Positions 42,844-52,802 are shown, counted from the stretch's first letter. The stretch: 64,000 nt of DNA from Flavobacterium anhuiense (GCF_900101855.1 NZ_FMVC01000001.1:434001-498000), one strand, 5' to 3'. Notes: generated by a model not told the origin, from the letters alone. A program made the numbers and translations.

Positions 42844-43818
42844 ATGCAGGATATAAGTCAGTACCAGGATTTTTTCATCAATTATCTACAAAGCCAAAAC
42901 ATACATAAAGAGCCTAAAAATCTTTACGAACCTATAGAATACATTTTAGGACTTGGCGGAAAACGTATCCGTCCCGTTTTAACATTAATGGCCGCAGAAG
43001 TTTTTGATACTGAGTACCAGACGGCACTTCCTGCAGCAATGGCAGTTGAAGTTTTTCATAACTTTTCGTTGGTTCATGATGATATTATGGATGATGCGCC
43101 TTTGAGAAGAGGGCAAATTACCGTGCACGAAAAATGGGATTTAAATACGGGAATTCTTTCTGGAGATGCCATGCTTATTTTGGCATATCAATATTTTGAA
43201 CAATACGAACCAAGTGTTTTTAGAAACTTGGCCAAATTATTTAGCAAAACAGCTCTTGAAGTTTGCGAAGGACAGCAATGGGATGTAGATTTTGAGACTC
43301 GTAAAGATGTTACGATTCCTCAATACCTTAAAATGATTGAATACAAAACAGCTGTTTTGGTGGCGGCTGCCATGAAAATGGGTGCCATTGTTGCTAAAAC
43401 TTCTGAAAAAGAAGCTGATTTAATTTATGATTTTGGATTAAATTTAGGTTTGGCTTTCCAACTTCAAGACGATTATCTAGATGCTTTTGGCGACCCAGAA
43501 ACATTCGGAAAACAGGTTGGAGGAGATATTATAGAAAACAAAAAAACGTATTTATATCTGAAGGCTTTAGAATTTTCTTCTGATGAAAAAGCTTCTGAAT
43601 TAGAAAAATTATTCACGCTTCAACTGGAAGATAATACAGAAAAAATAGCAACCGCTAAAGCCATTTTCAACGAATCCGGAGCATCAAAAGCCACTCAGGA
43701 AGCAATCGAAATGTACACTTTTAAAGCTTTTGAAACATTAGAAAAAATGGAAATAAGCAATGAGAAGAAAAATGTTTTGAGAACTTTCGGAGAAAATTTA
43801 ATGGGACGTAAAGTTTAA
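42844..43818 (+). CDS. Polyprenyl synthetase (prenyl diphosphate synthase)
   Basis: 324 residues from ATG 42844, 23 bases after a -7 element. It condenses isopentenyl diphosphate units into a prenyl diphosphate. Both Asp-rich motifs are present: HDDIMDDAPLRRG (DDxxD) and QLQDDYLDAFGD, with GGKRIRPVL as the substrate-binding Lys/Arg region. Probably supplies the menaquinone side chain or a similar polyprenyl; chain length cannot be read. A conserved small gene follows. Confidence 0.92.
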   Translation: MQDISQYQDFFINYLQSQNIHKEPKNLYEPIEYILGLGGKRIRPVLTLMAAEVFDTEYQTALPAAMAVEVFHNFSLVHDDIMDDAPLRRGQITVHEKWDLNTGILSGDAMLILAYQYFEQYEPSVFRNLAKLFSKTALEVCEGQQWDVDFETRKDVTIPQYLKMIEYKTAVLVAAAMKMGAIVAKTSEKEADLIYDFGLNLGLAFQLQDDYLDAFGDPETFGKQVGGDIIENKKTYLYLKALEFSSDEKASELEKLFTLQLEDNTEKIATAKAIFNESGASKATQEAIEMYTFKAFETLEKMEISNEKKNVLRTFGENLMGRKV

Positions 43819-43893
43819 AAACTAGCAATTCAAAAATCAATTTCAATAACAAATTCTACAATCATAAATCAGTAATCTAAAATCTAAAATCAT

Positions 43894-44247
43894 ATGTTTG
43901 TAGCACCAGCAAATACCGAATCATTATTAGCGCAGGCGCAAGCAGAGACTTTATATCTGAGTCTTATTGAGCAGCTTAATAAAGATTTTAATCTGGCGAA
44001 TGAAGGAATTGATTTTCCAATGAGCATCTCTCCAGATGAATTAAAAATCCAGCTTCACGAAAAAGTCTATAGAATGATTCAGTATAAATTTGCTGAATAT
44101 TTAAATCTACTTTATATCATTGACGTTCCAGAAAATGAAATCAAACAACTTGATGGTTCAGATTTAGTCATTTTAGCAGAGCAAGTTGCTTTTTTGATCT
44201 TAAAAAGAGAATGGCAGAAGGTTTGGTTTCGAAATTATTACAAATAA
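43894..44247 (+). CDS. Conserved flavobacterial hypothetical protein
   Basis: 117 residues, predicted helical, soluble, no signal peptide. I recognise no domain. It begins MFVAPANTESLLAQAQAETLYLSL and ends in a basic-aromatic tail (LKREWQKVWFRNYYK). It follows the polyprenyl synthetase by 75 bases of AT-rich repeat (AATCTAAAATCTAAAATCAT) in the same direction and probably shares its transcript. Confidence 0.65.
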   Translation: MFVAPANTESLLAQAQAETLYLSLIEQLNKDFNLANEGIDFPMSISPDELKIQLHEKVYRMIQYKFAEYLNLLYIIDVPENEIKQLDGSDLVILAEQVAFLILKREWQKVWFRNYYK

Positions 44248-44275
44248 GGTTCTGAGGTTCTAAGATGCTAAGGTC

Positions 44276-44848
44276 CTAAGTTTTTTTCTCATTGGGACGG
44301 ACGATATTGTGCAATTTCTTTAAATCACTCCAAAGTCCAAATCCTTCAGTTTCTAATTTACTTCCTACAATTTGGAAACGCCCGCATTTAAAACAAATTT
44401 TTGCTATTCCTATTGTCTTTTTTTTCTTTTTAAAAATAAAGATATCTCGATATTCAGCAACACAAGCATATGCACTCATCTGTAAAGAGTCTTTTGCACT
44501 GAAAACATTTTCAACTTCTTTCTGCTGTCTAATTGTCAGCTTTGATTTTTTGTAACCATATGACAATAATGTTTTTACGAAATCTTTCTTAGGAATACTA
44601 TTGGGATAATATCCCATAAATAAATCTGAAAATTCTTTGTTTCTTTTTGAAGTCCTATCTTTATCGATAAAATCCAGAACATTTTTAAGAGTGTAATTCA
44701 CATAATAATGATCAATTTCATCAGAATCAAAAAAAGGGTGAAATTCTTTTTCGACAACCTTTTCATATTTAATATCCTCTTTTTTGGAATTGTTACAACC
44801 AAAAAGTATAATTGTAATTACCGCTATTAAAAAATATTTTTTCTTCAA
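44276..44848 (-). CDS. Hypothetical lipoprotein
   Basis: 190 residues with a lipobox ending at Cys18 (ITIILFGC) then NNSKKED. The remainder is lysine-rich with a C-terminal ICFKCGRF segment. No domain is recognised. It is convergent with the preceding gene and stands alone. Confidence 0.65.
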   Translation of the reverse strand: MKKKYFLIAVITIILFGCNNSKKEDIKYEKVVEKEFHPFFDSDEIDHYYVNYTLKNVLDFIDKDRTSKRNKEFSDLFMGYYPNSIPKKDFVKTLLSYGYKKSKLTIRQQKEVENVFSAKDSLQMSAYACVAEYRDIFIFKKKKKTIGIAKICFKCGRFQIVGSKLETEGFGLWSDLKKLHNIVRPNEKKT

Positions 44849-44887
44849 ATTTCCACTTTTAAAAATCTTACAACCTCAGTATCTCAG

Positions 44888-44905
44888 TCCCGATAGCTAT
44901 CGGGA
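44888..44905. repeat. Perfect palindrome TCCCGATAGCTATCGGGA
   Basis: An 18-bp perfect palindrome. A degenerate relative (TTCCGATAGCTATTGGG) occurs near 63200, so it is a dispersed element. It sits just after the stop of the beta-barrel gene and could act as its terminator or a structural element. Confidence 0.55.
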
Positions 44906-44914
44906 TAGCAACTT

Positions 44915-45466
44915 TTAGAAATACACTCTCACAAAAGGCATAAATCCAGAGCCGTAAAGACTTTTATTAGGATCATAAAGGACATCGTAACGTGCTCCAA
45001 TTGTTACATTTTTTGTTCTATAACCTGCTCCTAGATATAAAGCTGTGTTCCAATAAGAATCGGAAAAACCTGGGTGATAATAATTTTCTTCATAATCGGT
45101 ATCAACCCTAACCTGTTCCAATTCAGCTGATAATTGGATTTCGGGGATTGGATTTACTAAACCTATAAGGCTTCCTCCCCAAACGAAAGATTCGTAATAA
45201 TTTTTTTGATATAAATAGCCAAATTGAAGACCCGCTCCAACTGCTACAATTTCGTTAACATTGTAAATGGCGCTTGGCATTACCGAGATATTGGTATATC
45301 CTGAACCAAATCCGAGACCTAAACCACCTCCAAATTGAACTTTATCCCAAAAATGGTTACTATTGTCAATGACATATTTTTGTTGTGCAATACTATAACT
45401 TGAAAATAAGACAGCCAAAATCACAAAAAAATATCTGCAATCGATTGAAAATTGAATTTTATTCAT
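44915..45466 (-). CDS. Outer-membrane beta-barrel protein beside sucA
   Basis: 183 residues. A signal peptide (ending SIAQ) precedes alternating beta-strand sequence (FGGGLGLGFGSGYTNISVMPSAIYNV, GAGLQFGYLY, LYLGAGYRTKNVTIGARYDVLY) ending FVRVYF, a typical barrel terminus with final Phe. No enzyme motif. It is divergent from sucA, and a perfect palindrome lies in the shared promoter region. Confidence 0.75.
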   Translation of the reverse strand: MNKIQFSIDCRYFFVILAVLFSSYSIAQQKYVIDNSNHFWDKVQFGGGLGLGFGSGYTNISVMPSAIYNVNEIVAVGAGLQFGYLYQKNYYESFVWGGSLIGLVNPIPEIQLSAELEQVRVDTDYEENYYHPGFSDSYWNTALYLGAGYRTKNVTIGARYDVLYDPNKSLYGSGFMPFVRVYF

Positions 45467-45488
45467 AGTTAACGTTTATTTTAACAAA

Positions 45489-45512
45489 TTTTTACGTAAA
45501 AGTACGTAAAAA
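45489..45512. promoter_or_regulatory. Palindrome in the sucA divergent promoter region
   Basis: TTTTTACG-N8-CGTAAAAA, a perfect 8-bp inverted repeat 27 bases upstream of the sucA -7 element and 22 bases upstream of the beta-barrel gene start. It is a candidate operator for either gene. Confidence 0.45.
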
Positions 45513-45538
45513 AAAGATTTAAATAAATGCGATTGTTG

Positions 45539-45546
45539 TACTTTTG
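45539..45546 (+). promoter_or_regulatory. -7 element of sucA
   Basis: TACTTTTG is an exact match, 37 bases before the ATG at 45584. No clear -33. Confidence 0.5.
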
Positions 45547-45583
45547 CCTTTCTATATAACAAAAAAGTATATTCACTCATATT

Positions 45584-48361
45584 ATGGATAGGTTTTCATT
45601 TTTAAACGCAGCGCATACTGAGTTTTTTGCACAATTATACGATCAATATTTAGTTAACCCAGACAGCGTTGAGCCTAGCTGGAGAAGTTTCTTTCAAGGT
45701 TTTGACTTTGGGCAAACGACTTATAATGACGAAAATCCGGTGCAAACGATCGTTGAGTACGTGACTAGCGATAACACAGATTACAGTCAGATTTCTGAAA
45801 AACTAAAGAAAGAATTTAACGTTCTTAAATTAATTGACGGATACCGTACGCGCGGGCATTTATTCACGAAAACAAATCCTGTTCGTGATCGTAGAACTTC
45901 ATCTCCAACTTTGGATATTGAAAACTTCGGATTATCTACAGCAGATCTTTCAACTGTTTTTGACGCTGCTCAAACAATCGGAATGGCGCCTTCTTCATTG
46001 CAAGATATCGTAAATCGTCTAAAAACTATTTACTGCCAGCATATCGGTATTGAGTATATGTACATTAGAAATCCTAATGTTGTAAAATGGATTCAGGACA
46101 AATTAGCTGTAAATACAAATCAGCCTAATTTCTCTACAGAGGAAAAGAAAATAATCTTAAATAAATTAAACGAAGCCGTTTCTTTTGAGAACTTCCTTCA
46201 CACTAAATATGTTGGACAAAAACGTTTCTCATTAGAAGGTGGAGAATCTATCATCCCAGCTCTTGACGCTTTAATTGAGCAAGCTGCAGAAAAAGGTGTT
46301 GAACAATTCGTAATGGGAATGGCTCACCGTGGTCGTTTGAACGTTTTGGCAAATATCTTCGGAAAATCTACTCAAGATATTTTTGGTGAGTTTGATGGGA
46401 AAGACTACGATCAAGAGTATTTTGACGGTGACGTAAAATACCACTTAGGTCTTACGGCAGACAGAAAAACAAGATCTGGAAAAAGCATCAATATCAATTT
46501 AGCGCCAAACCCTTCTCACTTAGAAACTGTTGGAGCGGTAATTGAAGGTATCACAAGAGCAAAACAAGAAAGACATTTCCCAGAAAATATTTCAAAAGTA
46601 TTGCCAATCGCTGTTCACGGTGATGCGGCTATCGCTGGTCAAGGTATTTTGTATGAAATCATTCAGATGTCTTTATTGGACGGATACAAAACTGGCGGAA
46701 CTATTCATATCGTAATCAACAACCAAGTTGGTTTTACAACAAACTATTTAGATGCTCGTTCATCTACTTACTGTACAGACGTTGCCAAAGTAACGCTTTC
46801 TCCAGTATTACACGTAAATGCTGACGATGCAGAAGCTGTTGTTCACGCGGTATCTTTTGCATTAGATTACAGAATGCAGTTTGGACGTGACGTATTTATC
46901 GATTTATTAGGATATAGAAAATACGGACACAACGAAGGTGATGAGCCACGTTTTACTCAGCCTGTTTTATACAAAATCATTGCTAAACATAAAAACCCAA
47001 GAGACATCTACGCAGAAAAATTACTTTCTGACGGTGTAATCGATGCTTCTTATGTAAATGCTTTAGAAAAACAATACAAATCTCAATTGGAGGAGAATTT
47101 AGAAGCTTCTCGTAAAAAAGATTTGACTATCATTACTCCATTCATGAAAAACGAATGGGAAGGTTTTGTTCAGGTTACAGACACGCAAATGCTTCAAAAA
47201 GTTGATACTTCTTATCCAAAAGAAAAATTAACTCAAATTGCAAATGCACTTTCTAATTTACCTGAAGACAAAAAATTCATCAGTAAAATTCAAAAATTAA
47301 TCAACGACAGAAAAACAATGTTCTTCGAAACTAATCTTTTAGATTGGGGTATGGCTGAGCATTTAGCATACGGATCTTTATTGCAAGAAGGTTTTGATGT
47401 TCGTATTTCTGGGCAAGACGTAGAAAGAGGTACTTTCTCTCACCGTCACGCTGTAGTTAAAGTTGAAGATTCTGAAGAAGAAGTAATCTTAATCAACAGC
47501 TTAGAGGACAAAAAAGGAAACTTTAATGTTTACAACTCTCACTTATCTGAGTACGGAGTTTTAGGTTTTGATTACGGATATGCATTGGCAAGTCCAAAAG
47601 CTTTGACAATCTGGGAAGCACAATTTGGAGATTTCTCTAACGGAGCTCAAATTATGATTGACCAATACATTTCTTGCGGTGAAGATAAATGGAACAACCA
47701 AAATGGTATTGTTCTTTTATTACCTCACGGATACGAAGGACAAGGTGCTGAGCACTCTTCTGCTAGAATGGAGCGTTACTTACAGCTTTGTGCAAGACAT
47801 AATATGTATGTTGCAGATTGTACAACGCCTGCTAACTTCTTCCACTTATTAAGAAGACAATTAAAAACAAATTTCCGTAAACCGCTTGTAGTATTTACTC
47901 CAAAAAGTTTACTACGTGATCCAAGATGCGTATCTCCAGTAGAAGATTTAGCAAATGGAAGTTTCCAAGAAACTATTGACGATACTACAGTTAACAAAAA
48001 AGATGTTAAAACATTAGTTTTCGTTACGGGTAAATTCTACTATGATATTACTGCAGAAAGAGAAAACAACGGAAGAAAAGACGTTGCTGTTGTTCGTATC
48101 GAGCAATTATTTCCTTTCCCTGTTGAGCAACTTAAAGAAATCATTGCACAATATCCAAATGCAGATGACTATGTTTGGGCTCAGGAAGAACCTAAAAACA
48201 TGGGAGCTTACAGCTATATGTTAATGAACTTTGATCTAGTAAAATGGAGATTGGCTTCATTAAAAGCATATTCTGCTCCAGCATCAGGAAGTTATACACG
48301 TGCTAAACGCCGTCATGCTGATGCAATTAGAATGGTATTCGATAAAAATTTATTTAGATAA
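45584..48361 (+). CDS. sucA: 2-oxoglutarate dehydrogenase E1 component
   Basis: 925 residues, full length. Thiamine-diphosphate-dependent decarboxylation of 2-oxoglutarate in the TCA cycle. It opens with the E1-specific N-terminal segment (FLNAAHTEFFAQLYDQYLVNPDSVEPSWRSFF). The core shows MAHRGRLNVLANIFGK, AVHGDAAIAGQG, GYRKYGHNEGDEP and the transketolase-like half (GQDVERGTFSHRHAV). sucB follows after 97 bases. Confidence 0.97.
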   Translation: MDRFSFLNAAHTEFFAQLYDQYLVNPDSVEPSWRSFFQGFDFGQTTYNDENPVQTIVEYVTSDNTDYSQISEKLKKEFNVLKLIDGYRTRGHLFTKTNPVRDRRTSSPTLDIENFGLSTADLSTVFDAAQTIGMAPSSLQDIVNRLKTIYCQHIGIEYMYIRNPNVVKWIQDKLAVNTNQPNFSTEEKKIILNKLNEAVSFENFLHTKYVGQKRFSLEGGESIIPALDALIEQAAEKGVEQFVMGMAHRGRLNVLANIFGKSTQDIFGEFDGKDYDQEYFDGDVKYHLGLTADRKTRSGKSININLAPNPSHLETVGAVIEGITRAKQERHFPENISKVLPIAVHGDAAIAGQGILYEIIQMSLLDGYKTGGTIHIVINNQVGFTTNYLDARSSTYCTDVAKVTLSPVLHVNADDAEAVVHAVSFALDYRMQFGRDVFIDLLGYRKYGHNEGDEPRFTQPVLYKIIAKHKNPRDIYAEKLLSDGVIDASYVNALEKQYKSQLEENLEASRKKDLTIITPFMKNEWEGFVQVTDTQMLQKVDTSYPKEKLTQIANALSNLPEDKKFISKIQKLINDRKTMFFETNLLDWGMAEHLAYGSLLQEGFDVRISGQDVERGTFSHRHAVVKVEDSEEEVILINSLEDKKGNFNVYNSHLSEYGVLGFDYGYALASPKALTIWEAQFGDFSNGAQIMIDQYISCGEDKWNNQNGIVLLLPHGYEGQGAEHSSARMERYLQLCARHNMYVADCTTPANFFHLLRRQLKTNFRKPLVVFTPKSLLRDPRCVSPVEDLANGSFQETIDDTTVNKKDVKTLVFVTGKFYYDITAERENNGRKDVAVVRIEQLFPFPVEQLKEIIAQYPNADDYVWAQEEPKNMGAYSYMLMNFDLVKWRLASLKAYSAPASGSYTRAKRRHADAIRMVFDKNLFR

Positions 48362-48372
48362 TTAAAAAATAA

Positions 48373-48439
48373 TTGTTTCAAGTTTCATGTTCCAAGTTTC
48401 AAGTCTAACACCCTGAAACATGAAACATGAAACGATAAA
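48373..48439. repeat. GTTTCA-type repeats between sucA and sucB
   Basis: GTTTCAAGTTTCATG and its near inverse GAAACATGAAACATGAAAC face each other in the spacer. They form an imperfect hairpin within the sucAB transcript and could tune relative expression. Confidence 0.45.
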
Positions 48440-48458
48440 AACCTTAAACAAAAACAAG

Positions 48459-49709
48459 ATGATTTTAGAAATGAAAGTCCCATCACCAGGGGAATCAATA
48501 AAAGAAGTTGAAATTGCAACTTGGTTAGTAAAAGACGGAGATTATGTAGAGAAAGATCAGGCTATTGCTGAAGTTGATTCAGATAAAGCTACTCTTGAAT
48601 TGCCTGCTGAAATGAGCGGTGTAATTACACTAAAAGCTGAAGAAGGTGATACAGTTGCAGTAGGTGCTGTAGTTTGTTTAATTGATACAGATGCTGCTAA
48701 ACCAGCAGGAAGCGGATCTGCAGCTCCAGCAGCAGAAGCTCCAAAAGCTGAGGCTCCTAAGGCTGAAGTAAAAGCAGAAGCTCCAAAAGCTGAGCCAGTT
48801 CAAGCTCCAGCTGCTACAAGCTATGCAGCAGGAACTCCATCTCCAGCAGCAAGAAAAATATTAGACGAGAAAAATATTGCTCCAGCTTCTGTAACAGGAA
48901 CTGGTAAAGGTGGCAGAATTACTAAAGACGATGCAGTAAATGCAACAGCTGTAGCTTCAATGGGAACTCCAACTGGAGGAAACCGTGGAACTGAGCGTAC
49001 AAAATTATCTATGTTACGTCGTAAAGTAGCAGAAAGACTAGTTTCAGCTAAAAATGAAACAGCTATGCTTACTACTTTCAACGAAGTAAACATGACTCCA
49101 ATCAACAATATTCGTAATGAATACAAAGATGCTTTCAAAGCTAAACATGGTGGTTTAGGTTTAGGTTTCATGTCATTCTTTACAAAAGCAGTTACAAGAG
49201 CACTTCAATTATATCCAGATGTAAACTCTATGATCGATGGAGATTACAAAGTAGGATACGATTTCTGTGATATCTCTATCGCTGTTTCTGGACCAAAAGG
49301 ATTAATGGTTCCCGTTGTTCGTAACGCCGAGAATTTAACTTTCCGTGGAATTGAAGCTGAAATCAAAAGATTAGCTTTAAGAGCTCGTGATGGTCAAATT
49401 ACAGTTGACGATATGACTGGAGGAACTTTCACAATCACTAATGGTGGTGTTTTCGGAAGTATGTTATCTACTCCAATCATCAACCCTCCTCAATCAGGAA
49501 TCTTAGGAATGCACAATATCATCGAGCGTCCGATTGCTGTAAACGGAAAAGTTGAAATTCACCCAATGATGTATGTGGCTCTTTCTTACGACCACAGAAT
49601 CATCGACGGACGTGAGTCTGTTGGTTTCTTAGTTGCTGTAAAAGAAGCTTTAGAAAACCCATTAGAATTATTAATGAATGGCGACGCTAAACGTGCTTTA
49701 GAATTGTAA
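48459..49709 (+). CDS. sucB: 2-oxoglutarate dehydrogenase E2 (dihydrolipoyl succinyltransferase)
   Basis: 416 residues from ATG 48459, where the lipoyl domain begins ([13 protein letters not shown]); an upstream ATG at 48420 would add 13 residues encoded by repeat sequence. Lipoyl Lys43 lies in [12 protein letters not shown]. An Ala/Pro/Lys/Glu-rich linker follows, then the E3-binding domain ([13 protein letters not shown]), and the catalytic domain with [11 protein letters not shown]. Operon partner of sucA, followed by a terminator. Confidence 0.96.
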   Translation: MILEMKVPSPGESIKEVEIATWLVKDGDYVEKDQAIAEVDSDKATLELPAEMSGVITLKAEEGDTVAVGAVVCLIDTDAAKPAGSGSAAPAAEAPKAEAPKAEVKAEAPKAEPVQAPAATSYAAGTPSPAARKILDEKNIAPASVTGTGKGGRITKDDAVNATAVASMGTPTGGNRGTERTKLSMLRRKVAERLVSAKNETAMLTTFNEVNMTPINNIRNEYKDAFKAKHGGLGLGFMSFFTKAVTRALQLYPDVNSMIDGDYKVGYDFCDISIAVSGPKGLMVPVVRNAENLTFRGIEAEIKRLALRARDGQITVDDMTGGTFTITNGGVFGSMLSTPIINPPQSGILGMHNIIERPIAVNGKVEIHPMMYVALSYDHRIIDGRESVGFLVAVKEALENPLELLMNGDAKRALEL

Positions 49710-49733
49710 TTTTTAAATAATTTTCGACAATAC

Positions 49734-49768
49734 AAAAGCCTGTTCTTTCATTAGAACAGGCTTTTTTT
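49734..49768 (+). terminator. Terminator of the sucAB operon
   Basis: A 13-bp perfect stem (AAAAGCCTGTTCT/AGAACAGGCTTTT), loop TTCATT, then a T-run. Confidence 0.88.
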
Positions 49769-49775
49769 GCTTAAA

Positions 49776-49797
49776 ATTAGCTTAAGATTAGCTTAAG
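49776..49797. repeat. Tandem 11-bp repeat upstream of the TonB receptor
   Basis: ATTAGCTTAAG occurs twice back to back. The 11-base period equals one helical turn, which suits cooperative binding on one DNA face. It lies 130-151 bases upstream of the receptor ATG. Confidence 0.4.
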
Positions 49798-49868
49798 ATG
49801 TTAATTTTTTGAATTATTGAAAATTTTATCCTTTAAAAAATATTTTATTTAGAATAAATAAAAACAAC

Positions 49869-49899
49869 TTGTTTGATTGCTTTCCAGCAATTAAATTTG
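49869..49899 (+). promoter_or_regulatory. Promoter of the siderophore receptor, with Fur-like half-sites
   Basis: TTG (49869-49871), 20 bases, TAAATTTG (49892-49899), 27 bases before the ATG. The inverse half-sites ATTTAGAAT (49847-49855) and ATTCTAAAT (49914-49922) flank it and resemble iron-regulator half-sites. Confidence 0.55.
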
Positions 49900-49926
49900 C
49901 ACTATCAAAATTAATTCTAAATAAAA

Positions 49927-52416
49927 ATGAAATTAAAATTTACGATTTCGCTCTTAACTTTATGCTTGGCTCTACTTACAGGAACATCTGTTTTGGCACA
50001 AGAAAAAGCGACAATAAAAGGTCAGATTAGTTCGGATAGTGGAACAGCAGATAACATATCTGTTGCTTTAAAAGGAACAAAAATCGGAACAAACACAGAC
50101 ACCAAAGGTAACTATGAAATAAAGAACCTAAAACCTGGAACTTATATTATTAGAGTATCAGCAGTTGGATTTACATCTAAAGAAAAAAGCATTACGCTTA
50201 ATAGCGGAGACGAATTAATTGAAAATTTCAGTATTACCTCAAACTCTGAGCAGTTAAGTGAAATTGTAATTAACGGAAACGGCAGAAAAAACCCTCTTGC
50301 TCGTAAAGAAACACAGCAAGTATCAAGATTACCTCTTAAAAATCTTGAAAATCCACAAGTATATACTACAATTACAAGCGAACTTTTAAAAGAGCAAGTA
50401 GTTACAAACCTTGATGATGCTCTTAAAAATGCTCCAGGATTAAATCCGTTATGGGCCTCTACAGGTCGTGGAGGTGATGGAGCAGGATATTTCTCTTTAA
50501 GAGGATTTGCTGTACAGCCAACAATGATTAATGGATTACCAGGCTTAACAAACGGAAGTTTAGATCCTGCAAACATCGATAAAATTGAAGTAATTAAAGG
50601 ACCTTCTGGAACTTTATTCGGAAGCAGCCTTATTTCTTATGGTGGCTTAATCAATATGACTACTAAAAAACCTTACGACCGTTTTGGCGGAGAAGTAACA
50701 TATACAGCTGGAAGCTACGGATTAAACCGCGTGACTGCTGATGTAAATACTCCATTAGACGAAGAACACAAAATTAACTTCCGTCTTAACACAGCTTATC
50801 ACAGCGAAAACAGCTTTCAAGATGCCGGATATAGAAAATCTTTCTTCTTTGCTCCTTCATTATCTTATGAAGTAAATGACAGACTTTCATTTTTCATCAA
50901 TACTGAATTCATGAAAAACGAAGCAACAAACCCAACTATGCTTTTCTTGGATAGAGGCGCTGCATTAAGAGTTCACAATATTGACGAATTGGGTTACGAC
51001 AACAAACGTTCTTACACAAGTAACGAACTTGCAATTCAAACGCCATCTTACAGTCTTCAAGGACAAATGAACTATAAAATCTCTGACCAATGGACTTCTC
51101 AAACAGTAGTTTCTAGAGGTTCATCAAAATCTGAAGGATATTATACTTATTTATATGAAGGAACAAGATTTATTCCTGAAATTACTGAAGGAATTGTTTT
51201 AGGACGTTCTATGAATTACCAAAACTCTACAACTTTAACAACAGATATTCAACAGAATTTCATTGGAGATTTCAAAATTGGAAGTTTAAGAAATCGCATC
51301 GTTGCTGGTTTAGACTACTTCAATAGAGGACAAATCGATAACGGATCAGGCTATGTGGCAAACGGAAGAGTTTATATTGGAAATATGGATTTAGCAACTG
51401 TAAACCAATACGTATTCGGCATTACAGATCCAGACAAGTATATTACAACTGGTGACAATGGTAATTTGACAAAAGCTGGTTCAGATAAACTTTTAGCAGA
51501 AGCTGCAGCAAATAACAATAAAACAAAACAAGAAGTTTTTAGTGCTTATGTTTCTGATGTTATCAACATTACTCCTTCTCTTTCTGCAATGGGAAGTTTA
51601 CGTGTAGACCGTTTTATGACAGCTGGAGATGTTACAACAAAAGCAGATGATTACAACCAAACTGCTTTTTCTCCAAAATTTGGTTTAGTGTACCAACCAA
51701 TTATTGATAAGGTTTCGATTTTTGCAAACTATATGGACGGCTTTGCAAACTCTGCTCCAACAAGTGATATTTTACCCGACGGAAGTTCTAGCCCGAGAAC
51801 TTTTAAACCAGAACACGCTAATCAATTTGAAATTGGAACAAAATTAAATGTTCTTAAAGACAAAGTATATGCAACATTCAGCTACTATGATATTCAAGTA
51901 AAAGATCAAGTGTACACAGTATATGGATCTAACGGTTCTATCAACACTCAAACTTCTTATCAAGACGGAGCTCAAAGAAACAAAGGTTTTGAAGCAGAAA
52001 TCGTAGCAAGTCCAGTTACTGGTTTAAACATTGTGGCAGGTTATAGCTACGTAGATGCAGTCTTAAATGCTGGAGATCCTTCTTTCGTAGGACGCAGACC
52101 AGAAAGCTCTGGACCAAGAAACTCTGCAAACTTCTGGGCAAGCTATAAATTCTTAGAAGGAGATTTACAAGGATTTGGTTTAGGTTTTGGAGGAAATTAT
52201 GCTGACAAAAACTTAATAATGAACAGAAACGGCGTTGGTCAGTTTACAATACCATCTTACACTGTTTTAAATTCCTCTATTTTCTACGGAACAGAAAAAT
52301 TCACATTGACTCTTAAACTAGACAACATAGCAAATGTTGATACTTATGATGGATGGTCAACTATTCATCCAAGAAACATGAGAAGTGTTGCGGCAAGTTT
52401 CGCTTATAGATTCTAA
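49927..52416 (+). CDS. TonB-dependent siderophore receptor
   Basis: 829 residues. Signal peptide ending VLAQ; carboxypeptidase-regulatory-like beta domain at about 30-110 (TIKGQISSDSGTADNISVALKGTKIGTNT); plug domain (NAPGLNPLWASTGRGGDG, GFAVQPTMINGLPG, IDKIEVIKGPSGTLFGSS); then the 22-strand barrel ending SVAASFAYRF. The plug resembles that of siderophore receptors. Followed in one direction by four small or PepSY genes for iron release, so the cluster takes up an Fe-siderophore. Confidence 0.93.
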   Translation: MKLKFTISLLTLCLALLTGTSVLAQEKATIKGQISSDSGTADNISVALKGTKIGTNTDTKGNYEIKNLKPGTYIIRVSAVGFTSKEKSITLNSGDELIENFSITSNSEQLSEIVINGNGRKNPLARKETQQVSRLPLKNLENPQVYTTITSELLKEQVVTNLDDALKNAPGLNPLWASTGRGGDGAGYFSLRGFAVQPTMINGLPGLTNGSLDPANIDKIEVIKGPSGTLFGSSLISYGGLINMTTKKPYDRFGGEVTYTAGSYGLNRVTADVNTPLDEEHKINFRLNTAYHSENSFQDAGYRKSFFFAPSLSYEVNDRLSFFINTEFMKNEATNPTMLFLDRGAALRVHNIDELGYDNKRSYTSNELAIQTPSYSLQGQMNYKISDQWTSQTVVSRGSSKSEGYYTYLYEGTRFIPEITEGIVLGRSMNYQNSTTLTTDIQQNFIGDFKIGSLRNRIVAGLDYFNRGQIDNGSGYVANGRVYIGNMDLATVNQYVFGITDPDKYITTGDNGNLTKAGSDKLLAEAAANNNKTKQEVFSAYVSDVINITPSLSAMGSLRVDRFMTAGDVTTKADDYNQTAFSPKFGLVYQPIIDKVSIFANYMDGFANSAPTSDILPDGSSSPRTFKPEHANQFEIGTKLNVLKDKVYATFSYYDIQVKDQVYTVYGSNGSINTQTSYQDGAQRNKGFEAEIVASPVTGLNIVAGYSYVDAVLNAGDPSFVGRRPESSGPRNSANFWASYKFLEGDLQGFGLGFGGNYADKNLIMNRNGVGQFTIPSYTVLNSSIFYGTEKFTLTLKLDNIANVDTYDGWSTIHPRNMRSVAASFAYRF

Positions 52417-52463
52417 TAAACAACAAAACACCTTCCTTAACCGGAAGGTGTTTTTAAATTTTA

Positions 52464-52802
52464 ATGATTATGATTACAATTGCCAGTCTTATCGTTTTCT
52501 TAGCTTTTTACACACTGTATTATACTTCTAAAAGAGCAGTGTTGTCGTATGATTTAGGTTTTGAAAAATGGATGCAGAAAAATCCAAAGCAAACCAAAAT
52601 TATTGGATTAATGCTTTTGCTTTCTGCTTATGCAATGTGGCTTTTTACACAATCATTGGGTTGTGGCACTTTGATGTTTTTCATTCAGCTAATGACTGTG
52701 GGAAGTTTAATCATTATCCTTACGCCTTTAAAAAAAATAAACAGCAAGTTACTTTTAGCCTTACTCATTTTTGTTGCTGTAACTGAACTTTATTACAATT
52801 AA
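52464..52802 (+). CDS. DUF3325-like small membrane protein (iron cluster)
   Basis: 112 residues, about three helices (ITIASLIVFLAFYTLYYTSKRA, LMLLLSAYAMWLF, FFIQLMTVGSLIIIL). The layout and the segment YDLGFEKWMQKNPKQTK resemble DUF3325 proteins of siderophore clusters. It lies 47 bases after the TonB receptor, just past its hairpin, and 20 bases before the next small membrane gene. Confidence 0.68.
   Translation: MIMITIASLIVFLAFYTLYYTSKRAVLSYDLGFEKWMQKNPKQTKIIGLMLLLSAYAMWLFTQSLGCGTLMFFIQLMTVGSLIIILTPLKKINSKLLLALLIFVAVTELYYN

Noticed and set aside
44915..45466. Decarboxylase function for the gene beside sucA
   Set aside because: The sequence is a short signal-peptide-bearing beta-barrel without any enzyme motif; position next to sucA is not evidence of such activity.
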